Of a stretch of DNA of 64,000 nt, positions 24,123-32,380 are shown one piece after another. Location: the NCBI RefSeq assembly GCF_036053395.1, contig NZ_CP107942.1, positions 5,608,501 through 5,672,500 on the forward strand, written 5' to 3'. The DNA comes from Actinoplanes sp. NBC_00393. Its GTDB lineage: Bacteria; Actinomycetota; Actinomycetes; Mycobacteriales; Micromonosporaceae. The notes below the pieces were generated by a model. The model ran no database searches and was not told where the DNA came from. It saw only the letters and a program-made list of their open reading frames with translations. Position 1 is the stretch's first letter; every line of letters begins with the position of its first letter. The position numbers and the translations under genes are program-made.

Positions 24123-25319
24123 ATGCCGCACATCGCCATCGTCAGCATCCCTGCCCACGGCCACGTCAACCCCAGCCTGGAGATCGTGCGCACGCTCGTC
24201 GCCCGCGGCCACCGGGTGACCTATGCGAACGACGCCTCGTTCGCCGAGACAGTGCAGAGCGCCGGCGCCGAGCTGAAGCCGTACGAGTCGACCCTGCTCG
24301 CCAACGACCTCGGCACCGACGCCGACCAGATCGACCAGCTCACGCTCTTCCTCGACGACGCGATCGCCATGCTTCCGCAGTTGCGGGCGGCCTATGAGGA
24401 CGACCGCCCCGACCTGTTCCTCTACGACATCGCCGGCGCGCCGGCCCGGATTCTGGCCGAGCAGTGGGGGGTGCCGGCCATCCAGCTCTCCCCCACCTTC
24501 GTCGCGTGGGACGGCTACGAGCAGGACATGGCCCCGATGATCGAGGCCATGCAGGCCGATCCCCGCGGCGCCGACTACTACCGGCGCTTCACCGACTGGC
24601 TGACCGAGGCCGGCTCGTCGGTCACCGACGGCCCCGCTTTCATGGGCCGGCCGGATCGCAGCCTGGCGCTCATCCCCCGCGCCCTGCAGATGAACGCGGA
24701 CCGGGTGGACGACGAGGTCTACGACTTCGTCGGTCCGATCCTCGGCGACCGGTCCGCGCAGGGTTCGTGGGACCGCCCGGCCGGTGCGGAGAAGGTGCTG
24801 CTCGTCTCGCTCGGTTCCGCGTTCACCCGGCACGCCGACTTCTACCGGCGCTGCATCGCCGCCTTCGGTTCGCTGCCCGGCTGGCACACGGTCCTGCAGA
24901 TCGGCAGCCACGTCGAGGTCGCCGAGCTCGGGATCGTGCCGGACAGTGTCGAGGTCCACCCGTGGGTGCCGCAGTTGGCGATCCTCGAGCAGGCGGACGC
25001 CTTCCTGACCCACGCCGGGATGGGCGGCAGCAGCGAGGGGCTGTACTGCGGCGTACCGATGATCGCGGCACCGCAGGCGGCCGACCAGTTCGCCAACGCC
25101 GAGCAACTCGCCGCCCTGGGCGTCGGCCGGGTGGTGGACTCGGCCACCGTGACCGCGGAGGAGCTGCGCGAGGCCCTGCTGCAGCTCACCACCGATGCCG
25201 CGGTGGCCGCACGCAGCGCGGAGATCAAGACCGAGTTGCGTACGAACGGAGGCGCCGCCCGCGCCGCCGATCTGATCGAGGCTGCCCTGCCGGTCGTCAG
25301 CGACTGGTCTCCGCGATGA
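24123..25319 (+). CDS. Macrolide-type UDP/NDP glycosyltransferase (MGT family)
   Basis: 398 residues. A GT-B enzyme of family GT1 resembling OleD and other macrolide-inactivating transferases: N-terminal HIAIVSIPAHGHVNPSLEIV with the catalytic His near residue 13-15, acceptor domain in the middle, and the C-terminal donor signature WVPQLAILEQADAFLTHAGM followed by MIAAPQAADQFANAEQL. These enzymes glucosylate drugs or endogenous polyketides. The ATG at 24123 is chosen from family length; the open frame upstream is the shadow of tetR. Regulation by the divergent TetR is probable. The 3' end overlaps the convergent hydrolase gene by 23 bp. Confidence 0.93.
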   Translation: MPHIAIVSIPAHGHVNPSLEIVRTLVARGHRVTYANDASFAETVQSAGAELKPYESTLLANDLGTDADQIDQLTLFLDDAIAMLPQLRAAYEDDRPDLFLYDIAGAPARILAEQWGVPAIQLSPTFVAWDGYEQDMAPMIEAMQADPRGADYYRRFTDWLTEAGSSVTDGPAFMGRPDRSLALIPRALQMNADRVDDEVYDFVGPILGDRSAQGSWDRPAGAEKVLLVSLGSAFTRHADFYRRCIAAFGSLPGWHTVLQIGSHVEVAELGIVPDSVEVHPWVPQLAILEQADAFLTHAGMGGSSEGLYCGVPMIAAPQAADQFANAEQLAALGVGRVVDSATVTAEELREALLQLTTDAAVAARSAEIKTELRTNGGAARAADLIEAALPVVSDWSPR

Positions 25320-25935
25320 AGGCACGGATCAGCTCGGCGCACCGCTGCGGCTGATCCTCCGGGATCAGGGTGTACGAGTCGGTGACCTCGGCCAGGCGGC
25401 CGTCCGGCAACTGCTGGACGAGCCGCCGGCCGTGGTCGGGCCGCATCAGGCGGTCCTCGGGCGCCCAGACCACCAGGGCCGGCCCGGTGAAGCCGGGCAG
25501 GCTCGCGGCCGCCTCCAGATACTCGCCCTTGCGGGTGGCGCGCAGGTAGGTGAGTACGTCACGCCGGATGCGGGCGGAGCTGATGGCGGGGCGCAGCCAG
25601 GCGTCCATCACGGTGTCCGGCACCGGCCGTTTCGACATCAGCCCGAAGTTCAGCGGGGAACGCCGGATCGGCCGGATCCGCATCTGCTGCAGCGCCAGGG
25701 CGAGCAGGCCGGCCAGCCCGCGCCCGCTCAGATCGGCGTCGTCGCGCATCGGCCGCCGGTGGGCGCCGAGCGGCAGCTCCAGGACGAGGCAGCGGTGGTC
25801 GACGGCGAGGTCCGCGACCACCGAGCGCCACACGGATCGGCCGATCAACAGTCCGTTCAACAGGACGACCACCGGGCCGGCCGCGCCGGCGTCGTCGTAC
25901 TCCAGGACGCCGGCGGACAACTCGATCTCAGGCAT
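25297..25935 (-). CDS. Alpha/beta hydrolase with internal deletion of the nucleophile region
   Basis: 212 residues, against about 270-280 for the family. The N-terminus (GPVVVLLNGLLIGRSVWRSV, then HRCLVLELPLGAHRRPM) and the C-terminal half (FTGPALVVWAPEDRLMRPDH and the distal VTDSYTLIPEDQP) are recognisable. Between residues about 75 and 95, where the nucleophile elbow (G-x-D/S-x-G-G) and following helices should be, the sequence jumps from ALALQQMRIRP to the cap region. The catalytic triad is therefore incomplete, and the protein is probably inactive or has been repurposed. The reading frame is intact across the junction. Confidence 0.75.
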   Translation of the reverse strand: MPEIELSAGVLEYDDAGAAGPVVVLLNGLLIGRSVWRSVVADLAVDHRCLVLELPLGAHRRPMRDDADLSGRGLAGLLALALQQMRIRPIRRSPLNFGLMSKRPVPDTVMDAWLRPAISSARIRRDVLTYLRATRKGEYLEAAASLPGFTGPALVVWAPEDRLMRPDHGRRLVQQLPDGRLAEVTDSYTLIPEDQPQRCAELIRAFIAETSR

Positions 25936-25951
25936 GGGCGACCCCCAGGGT

Positions 25952-26509
25952 TTACTCCGGGCCGCAGGTCTCGTCCGGAGCGGTCTCGCGCTTCTCCTGC
26001 TGGAACGCGCCACCGCTGAACTTGTAGCGGTACGTGAAGACCACCTCGGGGCACGTCGCGTTGCTGGCCTCGTCGACGCCGTTCGCCTTGATCAGCAGGG
26101 CGCCCTCGCTGAACGCGACCGAGTCCACGTACGGCTTGTCGGGCTTCACGTCGGCCAGCAGGGTGCCGAGCCGCTTCGGCTGGGCCGCCGCCGAGGCGCC
26201 GTCGAAGACCTCGACGGTGGACGCGCCGTACTGGTCGGTGCCCTCGCAGGCCCGGGCCACCGCGGCGTCCGGCTTGCCGTCGCCGGTCATGTCGGCCTGC
26301 GCCACCGCCTGCACGACGACCAGCTCACCCTCGGCGCAGGGCTCGACCAGCTTCTGCCACTCGATCCGGTCGCCGGCCGCGGCGAGCGTGCTCGCCTCGT
26401 CGACCGCCACGCCGTCCTCGATCTTCGGATCGTCGTCGGACGTGCACCCGGTGAGCAGCGCGAGCGCGAGCAGCGGGACGGACGTGAACAGAACGGCTCG
26501 TTTCGACAA
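25952..26509 (-). CDS. Secreted lipoprotein of unknown function
   Basis: 185 residues from a TTG preceded by GGGGA. The signal peptide ends in the lipobox LLTGC, so the mature protein is probably lipidated on the outer face of the membrane. The mature part contains DMTGDGKPDAAVARACEG, an FG-GAP/EF-hand-like calcium-binding pattern, and a beta-rich C-terminus with paired cysteines (NATCPEVVFTYRYKF and DETCGPE). The frame stays open upstream to 26590, but that part lacks signal-peptide character. Its 3' neighbour, 16 bp away on the same strand, is the damaged hydrolase. Confidence 0.8.
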   Translation of the reverse strand: MSKRAVLFTSVPLLALALLTGCTSDDDPKIEDGVAVDEASTLAAAGDRIEWQKLVEPCAEGELVVVQAVAQADMTGDGKPDAAVARACEGTDQYGASTVEVFDGASAAAQPKRLGTLLADVKPDKPYVDSVAFSEGALLIKANGVDEASNATCPEVVFTYRYKFSGGAFQQEKRETAPDETCGPE

Positions 26510-26636
26510 GGCTGTATTCCCCGTAGCACCGGCGGCCGCCCCTTCCGGGCCGCATCGCGGCACAGCATATGAAAGATCCGCCCGCGCCACGTCACCCGAT
26601 ACCGGAACGGACGGATGAGACTGTCCGTCCGAACGG

Positions 26637-27782
26637 TCAGGCCGCAGTGAGAATCAAACCGCTGGTAGGCACACCGGTACCCGCGGTGACCAGAACCGGT
26701 CCGTCGCCGGGGATCTGGTTGACCGCGGTGCCGCGCACCTGCCGGACCGCCTCGGCGATGCCGTTCATGCCGTGGATGTACGCCTCCCCCAGCTGCCCGC
26801 CGTTCGGGTTCACCGGCAGCCGCCCGTCGAGCTCGATCCCCCCGTCGGCGATCAGGTGCCGGGCTTCGCCACGTCCGCAGAAGCCGAGTTCCTCGAGCTG
26901 CATCAGCACGTACGGGGTGAAGTGGTCGTACAGCACCGCGGTCCGCACGTCGTCGGGCCGGAATCCGGACTGCCCCCAGAGCTGCCGGGACACCACACCC
27001 ATCTCCGGCAGCGCCGCCACGTCGTCGCGGTAGTAGCTGGTCATCACGTACTGGCCGGGTCCGCTGCCCTGCGCCGCAGCGGCGATCACCGCGGGCGGGC
27101 GGGGAAGGTCGCGGGCCCGCTCGGCCGAGGTGACGACCAGGGCGACCGCGCCGTCGCTCTCCTGGCAGCAGTCGAGCAGCCGCAGCGGCTCGGCGATCCA
27201 GCGCGAGACCCGATGGTCGTCGAGGGTGATCGGCCGGCCGTGGAACCAGGCGTACGGGTTCGTCGCGGCATGTCGGCGAGCGGCGACCGTGACCCGGCCG
27301 AAGTCGTCGGGCGAGGCGCCGTAGTCGTGCAGGTAGCGCTGCGCGACCATGGCGACCATCGCGGCCGGGGTGGCCAGGCCCATCGGGTGGTGCCAGCTGG
27401 AGTCGACGTCTGGGGAGGCGATCGCCTGCCCGAACCGGCGGCCGGACCGCTCGTTGAGGGCGCGGTAGCAGACCACGACGTCGGCGAGCCCGGCCGTGAC
27501 GGCGAGGACGGCCTGCTGCACGACTGCACAGGCGGCGCCTCCGCCGTACGCGATCCGGCTCAGAAAGCTCAGCTCCCCCATGCCCAGCTCGCGCGCCACC
27601 GCGATCTCCGCGTTGCTGTCCATGGTGAAGGTGACCAGGCCGGAGACGTCGCCCGGCCGCAGGCCGGCGTCGTCGAGGGCAGCCCGGACGGCCTCGGTGG
27701 CCAGGCGCAACTCGCTGCGGCCGGAGTCCTTGGAGAACTCGGTGGCCCCGATGCCGGCGATCGCGGCGGTCCGGCTGATCAT
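26637..27782 (-). CDS. ltp2: Ltp2, thiolase-fold retro-aldolase of steroid side-chain degradation
   Basis: 381 residues. A lipid-transfer/thiolase-like protein that, with the DUF35 part of ChsH2, cleaves 17-hydroxy-3-oxo-pregnenoyl-CoA to androstenedione and propionyl-CoA. Signatures: IAGIGATEFSKDSGRSELRL at the N-terminus, DCCQESDGAVALV, and the C-terminal NPNGGQLGEAYIHGMNGI. As in Ltp2, the classical thiolase cysteine position reads GGGAACAVVQQAV. The ATG overlaps the stop of the chsH fusion gene (ATGA), so the aldolase pair is translated together. Last gene of the operon chsE1-chsE2-chsH-ltp2. Confidence 0.94.
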   Translation of the reverse strand: MISRTAAIAGIGATEFSKDSGRSELRLATEAVRAALDDAGLRPGDVSGLVTFTMDSNAEIAVARELGMGELSFLSRIAYGGGAACAVVQQAVLAVTAGLADVVVCYRALNERSGRRFGQAIASPDVDSSWHHPMGLATPAAMVAMVAQRYLHDYGASPDDFGRVTVAARRHAATNPYAWFHGRPITLDDHRVSRWIAEPLRLLDCCQESDGAVALVVTSAERARDLPRPPAVIAAAAQGSGPGQYVMTSYYRDDVAALPEMGVVSRQLWGQSGFRPDDVRTAVLYDHFTPYVLMQLEELGFCGRGEARHLIADGGIELDGRLPVNPNGGQLGEAYIHGMNGIAEAVRQVRGTAVNQIPGDGPVLVTAGTGVPTSGLILTAA

Positions 27783-28984
27783 GCCGTCACCCGAACTGTT
27801 CCGGTGACGTGCACGCCGGTAGCGGTACGCCCGACGACCTCGACCTCGCCGTCCCCGACGACCTGCCCGGTGAAGGTCAGCGTGTCGTAGGCGTGGCAGG
27901 GCGCGCCGAGCCGGATCGCGATGGAGTGCACGACCGCGTCCGGCCCGGCCCAGTCGGTGACGTAGCGCTGGACCAGCCCGGTGGTGGTCAGGATGTTCAC
28001 GAAGATGTCCCTGCTGCCGAGCCGGACCGCGGCGTCGCGGTCGTGGTGCACGTTCTGGAAGTCGCGGGTCGCCAGGGCGGTGCTGATGATCAGCGTGGGC
28101 GTGACCGGCAGCTCCCAGACCGGCAGCGTGGGCCGGTCGGGCCGCCAGACCGGCAGGCCGTCGTCGAAGAAGACCCGCACCGGGTCGCCGATCGCCGGGC
28201 GGCGGCCGCGGAACTCGCCGACCATCCGGACGCCCTCGGTCAGGTCGATCAGGGCGATCACGTACGGCGCCCGGCGGCCGGGGATCGGCGGATGGTGATG
28301 CACCACGAAGCTGTGGACGCGCCCGGTGCCGGCCGCGACGGCGTACTCGGGCTTCATCGCGCCGCACGCCGGACAGGCCGGGCCCGGCGGGTGGCGCAGC
28401 GCGCGACACTCGCCGCAGCGCTGAATGCGCAGCTCACCGGCCTGCACGCCGTCCCAGAAGAAGGCGGTGTCCGCGGTGATCACCGGCTTTGTTCCGACCG
28501 ATTTGTCCCGAACTTGCGGGAGCGGCTTGTAGCGGAGGATCCGAAATCGCATGTCCGCCACCGCTTCATCCCCCACGAACCAGGTACTGAGTGTGGTGAC
28601 GAAATAGCCTTTCCCGAGCGCGGTTCGCTTCGGCCCGGTCACCGACTCCAGCCGGCTGCGAACCCGCACCTCCTCACCGATCCGCAGGTAGCGGTGATAG
28701 TTCTGCTCCGAATCGGTCGCGACCACCGCGGAAAAGCCGTCCGAGTCCAACATCTCGGACATCACGTGCAGCGGATCCTGCTCGTCACCCGACGGGCTCA
28801 GGCCACGCATCGTCCACACCTGGATCATCGCCGGCGGCGCGACCCCGTCCCGCTCATAGACCGGATTCGCATCGCCCATCGCCTCCAGCCAGCTGCGGAT
28901 CATCGGCAGGTTCACCGGATCACGCCCGGCCCGCGACGCCGTCTCGCCGGCCGCCATCAACTGCTGCACGGTCTCCGTGACCAT
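27779..28984 (-). CDS. chsH: Fused ChsH2-ChsH1: MaoC-like / DUF35 / MaoC hydratase
   Basis: 401 residues with three domains. Residues 1-165 are a MaoC-like hotdog like the N-terminus of ChsH2 (MIRSWLEAMGDANPVYERDG). Residues 175-280 are a DUF35 domain with a zinc ribbon (Cys190, Cys193, Cys204, Cys207) and an OB fold. Residues 288-401 are a second MaoC with the catalytic Asp308 and His313 (ATRDFQNVHHD), which matches ChsH1. In M. tuberculosis these are two genes, Rv3542c and Rv3541c; here they form one polypeptide without an intervening stop. The enzyme hydrates the 3-carbon side-chain enoyl-CoA, and its DUF35 part partners Ltp2. Ribosome site absent; it starts 5 bp after chsE2. Confidence 0.92.
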   Translation of the reverse strand: MVTETVQQLMAAGETASRAGRDPVNLPMIRSWLEAMGDANPVYERDGVAPPAMIQVWTMRGLSPSGDEQDPLHVMSEMLDSDGFSAVVATDSEQNYHRYLRIGEEVRVRSRLESVTGPKRTALGKGYFVTTLSTWFVGDEAVADMRFRILRYKPLPQVRDKSVGTKPVITADTAFFWDGVQAGELRIQRCGECRALRHPPGPACPACGAMKPEYAVAAGTGRVHSFVVHHHPPIPGRRAPYVIALIDLTEGVRMVGEFRGRRPAIGDPVRVFFDDGLPVWRPDRPTLPVWELPVTPTLIISTALATRDFQNVHHDRDAAVRLGSRDIFVNILTTTGLVQRYVTDWAGPDAVVHSIAIRLGAPCHAYDTLTFTGQVVGDGEVEVVGRTATGVHVTGTVRVTA

Positions 28985-28989
28985 CAGAC

Positions 28990-30132
28990 CTACCTGGGCA
29001 CTCGGGGCAGGCCGAGGCCCGCGCTTGCGATGATCTCCCGCTGGATCTCGTTCACCCCGCCGCCGAAGGTCAGCACCAGATTGCGCTTGGCCTGCAGATC
29101 CAGCCACTCGCGCAGCGCCGCGGTGTCCGGATCGCCGGGATCACCGAAGCGGTCCACGAGCTCCTCGAGCTCGCTGCCCAGCCGCAGCAGCCGTTCCGAG
29201 GAGAAGACCTTGGTGGCGGAGGCGTCGGCCGGGCCCGGCTCGGCGCCGGCGACCTGCCAGTTGAGCAGCTCGTTGACGCGGAGCGCGGCGTGGGTCCGGG
29301 CCAGCGCGCGGCGGACCTCGGCACGATTTTCGACCCCTGATGCGTACGCCCAATCGCGCACCCGATCGAACAGGACCCCGATCCGCCCGGCCGGGCCCAG
29401 CATGACCCGCTCGTGGTTGAGCTGCGCGGTGAGCAGTCGCCAGCCGCCGTTCTCCGCACCCACCCGGCGGCTGACCGGCACCCGCACGTCGCTGAGATAG
29501 GTCGCGTTGACGTGATGGGCGCCGTCGCAGGTGATGATCGGCGTCCACGAGTACCCCGGATCGCCGGTGTCCACGATCAGGATCGACAGTCCGCGGTGCC
29601 GGTGCGCGTCCGGGTCGGTGCGGCAGGCCAGCCACAGGTAGTCCGCGTCGTGCGCGCCCGTGGTGAACGTCTTCTGCCCGTTGACCACGTACTCGTCGCC
29701 CTGCCGGACGGCCCGGGTACGCAGCGCGGCCAGGTCGGTGCCGGCCTCCGGTTCGGTGTAGCCGATCGCGAAATGCAGCTCGCCGGCGAGGATCCGCGGC
29801 AGGAAGAAGTCCTTCTGCTCGTCGGTGCCGTGCGCGAGCAGGGTCGGCGCGACGGTCTGCAACGTGACAGCGGGCAGCGGCACGTCGGCGCGGGCCGCCT
29901 CGTTCACGAAGATCTGCTGCTCGGCGGGACCGAGGCCGCGTCCGCCGTACCGTTGCGGAAACCCGAGCCCCAGCCAGCCGTCGCGGCCCAGGCGGGCCAC
30001 CAGGTCGCGGTGCGCGCGCCCATGCCGCTCCCGCAAGAGCACGGCGCGTTGCGCCGGGGTCAAAACCTCTCGGAGGTACGCGCGAAGCTCGTCCCGCAGC
30101 TCCCGCTGCTCCTCATTCAGGTCGATGAACAC
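28990..30132 (-). CDS. chsE2: ChsE2 (FadE29), steroid acyl-CoA dehydrogenase subunit
   Basis: 380 residues, close to the 387 of FadE29. With ChsE1 it forms the alpha2beta2 acyl-CoA dehydrogenase that desaturates the 3-carbon (pregnane-type) side chain CoA ester. Family signatures: WLGLGFPQRYGGRGLGPAEQ, AIGYTEPEAGTDLAALRTRA, VNGQKTFTTGAHDADYLWLA and the C-terminal FGGGVNEIQREIIA. The start overlaps the end of chsE1 by 20 bp, so production of the two subunits is coupled. The order chsE1-chsE2-chsH-ltp2 is the same as Rv3544c to Rv3540c. Confidence 0.93.
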   Translation of the reverse strand: MFIDLNEEQRELRDELRAYLREVLTPAQRAVLLRERHGRAHRDLVARLGRDGWLGLGFPQRYGGRGLGPAEQQIFVNEAARADVPLPAVTLQTVAPTLLAHGTDEQKDFFLPRILAGELHFAIGYTEPEAGTDLAALRTRAVRQGDEYVVNGQKTFTTGAHDADYLWLACRTDPDAHRHRGLSILIVDTGDPGYSWTPIITCDGAHHVNATYLSDVRVPVSRRVGAENGGWRLLTAQLNHERVMLGPAGRIGVLFDRVRDWAYASGVENRAEVRRALARTHAALRVNELLNWQVAGAEPGPADASATKVFSSERLLRLGSELEELVDRFGDPGDPDTAALREWLDLQAKRNLVLTFGGGVNEIQREIIASAGLGLPRVPR

Positions 30133-31222
30133 CGCGCTCCCCCAAGGTCTGCAGCCGGTACTCGCTGCCGCCCAGGAAGCGGACCAGGTCCCGGATCAGC
30201 GCGGTGTGCCGGTGCAGCGGGTAGTCGATGGCCAGTCCCAGGCCGCCGTGCAGGTGGTGACAGGTCCGCACCGCGGGCGGCGCTTCAGCGGTGAGCCACT
30301 GGGCAGCGATGTGCAGGTCGTCATCGGCCAGGTCGTCCAGGCTCCGCACCTCTCCCTCGGCGTGCCCTCCGGCAGCCGGCCTCCCCGCCCCGCCCTCTGC
30401 CGCCCCGCCCTCTGCCGCGCCGGCCTTCTCTGCCGCGCCGGCCTTCTCTGCCGCGTCCAGGTGCCAGGCCGCTGTCAGCGCGGCCAGGTGCAGCGTCCGG
30501 CTGGCGATGTAGACGTCGGCGATCTGCTGGGCGACCGCCTGGAAGGTGGCGAGGGGGCGGCCGAACTGGTGGCGGGTGCGAACATGCTCGGCGGTCAGTG
30601 CCAACGCCCCGGCGAGTGCGCCGTCGCCGAGTGCACAGGCGCCGGCCAGGGCGTACCGATGCAGGTCTTGATGGCATTTGTGGTCGCCCAGAGGGCGGCC
30701 CTGTGCCTGGTCGAGCCGCAGGATGTGGCCGTCGAATGTGACGCCGGGCGCGGTCGCGTCGACGACCATGACGGCCGGGCCGCCGACCGTCACCAGAATG
30801 TGGTCGGCAGTGGTTACGCCGGTCTTGGTGCCGGTGATCCGCTGATCGGCGTCGGCGATCGTGCGCGGCGCGGTCGGCAGGGGATCGCCGGGCTCGGCAA
30901 TGGCCGCGGTGAGGGTGCGGCCGTCGGTGAGCAGCTCGTCCTGCTGCTGCGGCGTGCCCCAGCGGGCGACCGGCAGCACGCCGAGGGCCAGAGCCGGCAG
31001 CGCCGGGACGTCGAGCGCGCGGCGGCCGATCTCGGTGAGCAGAAGGGCGGTCTCCAGGACGCCGAGGCCGGCGCCCCCGAGGCGGCTGGGCACCGCGAGG
31101 GTGAGCAGGCCGGCCCGGTCGAGGTCCGCCCACGCCTTCTCCGGCGCGCCCGGATTCGCGTCCAGAATCTCGCCGGCCAGGCTGATGATCGCCTGCTGCG
31201 CCTCGTCCGGCCGGAAATCCAT
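30113..31222 (-). CDS. chsE1: ChsE1 (FadE28), steroid acyl-CoA dehydrogenase subunit
   Basis: 369 residues from an ATG; the frame opens earlier (31282), but those residues cross the KstR site. It is the partner subunit of ChsE2: MDFRPDEAQQAIISLAGEIL at the start, VPSRLGGAGLGVLETALLLT, RTRHQFGRPLATFQAVAQQI and HHLHGGLGLAIDYPLHRHTA at the end. Around residues 255-285 there is an inserted Ala/Glu/Gly-rich segment (EKAGAAEKAGAAEGGAAE) encoded by short DNA repeats, making this subunit about 30 residues longer than FadE28. It should lie on a surface loop between two helices. First gene of the operon, nine bp from the KstR site. Confidence 0.93.
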   Translation of the reverse strand: MDFRPDEAQQAIISLAGEILDANPGAPEKAWADLDRAGLLTLAVPSRLGGAGLGVLETALLLTEIGRRALDVPALPALALGVLPVARWGTPQQQDELLTDGRTLTAAIAEPGDPLPTAPRTIADADQRITGTKTGVTTADHILVTVGGPAVMVVDATAPGVTFDGHILRLDQAQGRPLGDHKCHQDLHRYALAGACALGDGALAGALALTAEHVRTRHQFGRPLATFQAVAQQIADVYIASRTLHLAALTAAWHLDAAEKAGAAEKAGAAEGGAAEGGAGRPAAGGHAEGEVRSLDDLADDDLHIAAQWLTAEAPPAVRTCHHLHGGLGLAIDYPLHRHTALIRDLVRFLGGSEYRLQTLGERGVHRPE

Positions 31223-31230
31223 GCAGCGAT

Positions 31231-31244
31231 TAGAACACGTTTCA
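31231..31244. promoter_or_regulatory. KstR operator between chsE1 and kstR
   Basis: TAGAACACGTTTCA fits TNNAACNNGTTNNA at all fixed positions. It lies nine bp before chsE1 and 80 bp before kstR, so it can mediate both repression of the side-chain operon and autoregulation. Confidence 0.9.
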
Positions 31245-31323
31245 GTTTCAACGCGCCACCGATGGGTGACTCGGGGAAGCAACGCGCCGTTGCTAGGCTT
31301 GATTCAGAGGCGAAAGGGCAACC

Positions 31324-31941
31324 ATGGCGACAGCGAGAACGAGTACCAACCGGGGCGCTCTCCCCGGCGCGGAGGCCGAGCAGGGATCGGCCGCCCAGCG
31401 AGATCGACGGCGACGAATTCTTGAGGCCACTCTGGCGCTGGCGTCCAAGGGCGGCTACGACGCGGTGCAGATGCGCACGGTCGCGGAGAAGGCCGAGGTC
31501 GCCCTCGGCACGCTGTACCGCTATTTCCCCTCGAAGATCCACCTGCTGGTGTCGGCGCTCAGCCTGGAGCTCGAGGCGATCCAGGACAAGCTGGACCGTA
31601 AGCCGATCCCCGGCGACACGCCGTATGAGCGGACCATCTACGTGCTCGGCCGGATGACCCGGGCCCTGCAGCGCGATCCGCTGCTCGCCGAGGCGATGAC
31701 CCGGGCCTTCATGTTCGCCGACCCGTCCGCCAGCGCCGAGGTGAACGCGGTGGCCCGCCTCATGGAGGAGATGGTCACCCGCGCCATCCACGACGGCGAG
31801 CCGACCGCGGACGACCGGGCCAAGGCGCGGGTGATCGGCGATGTCTGGCTGTCCAACCTGGTGGCCTGGGTGACCCGCCGGGCCTCGGCGAACGACGTGG
31901 TCAACCACCTGGAGCTGGCGACCCGGCTGCTACTCCACTAG
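31324..31941 (+). CDS. kstR: KstR, TetR-family repressor of steroid degradation
   Basis: 205 residues. Closely follows mycobacterial KstR (Rv3574) along its whole length: AQRDRRRRILEATLALASKG, GYDAVQMRTVAEKAEVALGT with LYRYFPSKIHLLVSAL as the DNA-binding part, then ALQRDPLLAEAMTRAFMFAD and the C-terminal VIGDVWLSNLVAWVTRRASA. KstR is released by a 3-oxo-4-cholestenoate-type CoA ester. Four sites in this window match its consensus, one directly upstream of this gene. The 3' end overlaps the convergent SRPBCC gene by 12 bp. Confidence 0.96.
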   Translation: MATARTSTNRGALPGAEAEQGSAAQRDRRRRILEATLALASKGGYDAVQMRTVAEKAEVALGTLYRYFPSKIHLLVSALSLELEAIQDKLDRKPIPGDTPYERTIYVLGRMTRALQRDPLLAEAMTRAFMFADPSASAEVNAVARLMEEMVTRAIHDGEPTADDRAKARVIGDVWLSNLVAWVTRRASANDVVNHLELATRLLLH

Positions 31942-32361
31942 GCCCTTCAGCTTCTCCAGGGCCTGCTTCGCCGCGGGGGCCGCCTGCTTCTCCAGCATGG
32001 CGGCCATCGGGCCGTTCAGGGCCGGCCCGGCGAACTCCATGTCGTAGGTGATCTGGGTGCCCGCCTCGGCCGGTTCGAGCAGGAAGCGGTTCTTCGACTT
32101 CACGCCCATCGGGCCGTCGCCGGCCTGCTCGAGCACCTTCCCGGCGTCCGCGGCGACGACCTTCCAGGCCATCTCGGCGGGCATGCCCATCAGCTTGACC
32201 TTCTGCTTGTACGTGGTGCCCTCGGTGAGGGTGGCCGGCACGTCGCCGGTGAAGCCCTGGTGCATGTCGTTCCACTCGGGGGTCCGGGACGGGTCGGCCA
32301 GAACCTGGTACACCCTTTCCGGGTCGGCCGTGGTGACAGTCGTGACGCTGACCTTGGGCAT
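31930..32361 (-). CDS. SRPBCC (START-like) family protein co-transcribed with kstD
   Basis: 143 residues from an ATG with a strong ribosome site (GGAGG). The helix-grip fold of polyketide-cyclase/START-like proteins is suggested by the N-terminal VSVTTVTTADPERVYQVLAD, PSRTPEWNDMHQGF, and the C-terminal long amphipathic helix MAAMLEKQAAPAAKQALEKL. Such proteins bind hydrophobic ligands in a deep cavity, so a steroid- or acyl-CoA-binding role is plausible from its place 19 bp downstream of the second kstD, in the KstR-controlled unit. No catalytic role can be assigned. Confidence 0.85.
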   Translation of the reverse strand: MPKVSVTTVTTADPERVYQVLADPSRTPEWNDMHQGFTGDVPATLTEGTTYKQKVKLMGMPAEMAWKVVAADAGKVLEQAGDGPMGVKSKNRFLLEPAEAGTQITYDMEFAGPALNGPMAAMLEKQAAPAAKQALEKLKGLVE

Positions 32362-32380
32362 CGCTGTTCCTCCTTGAACG

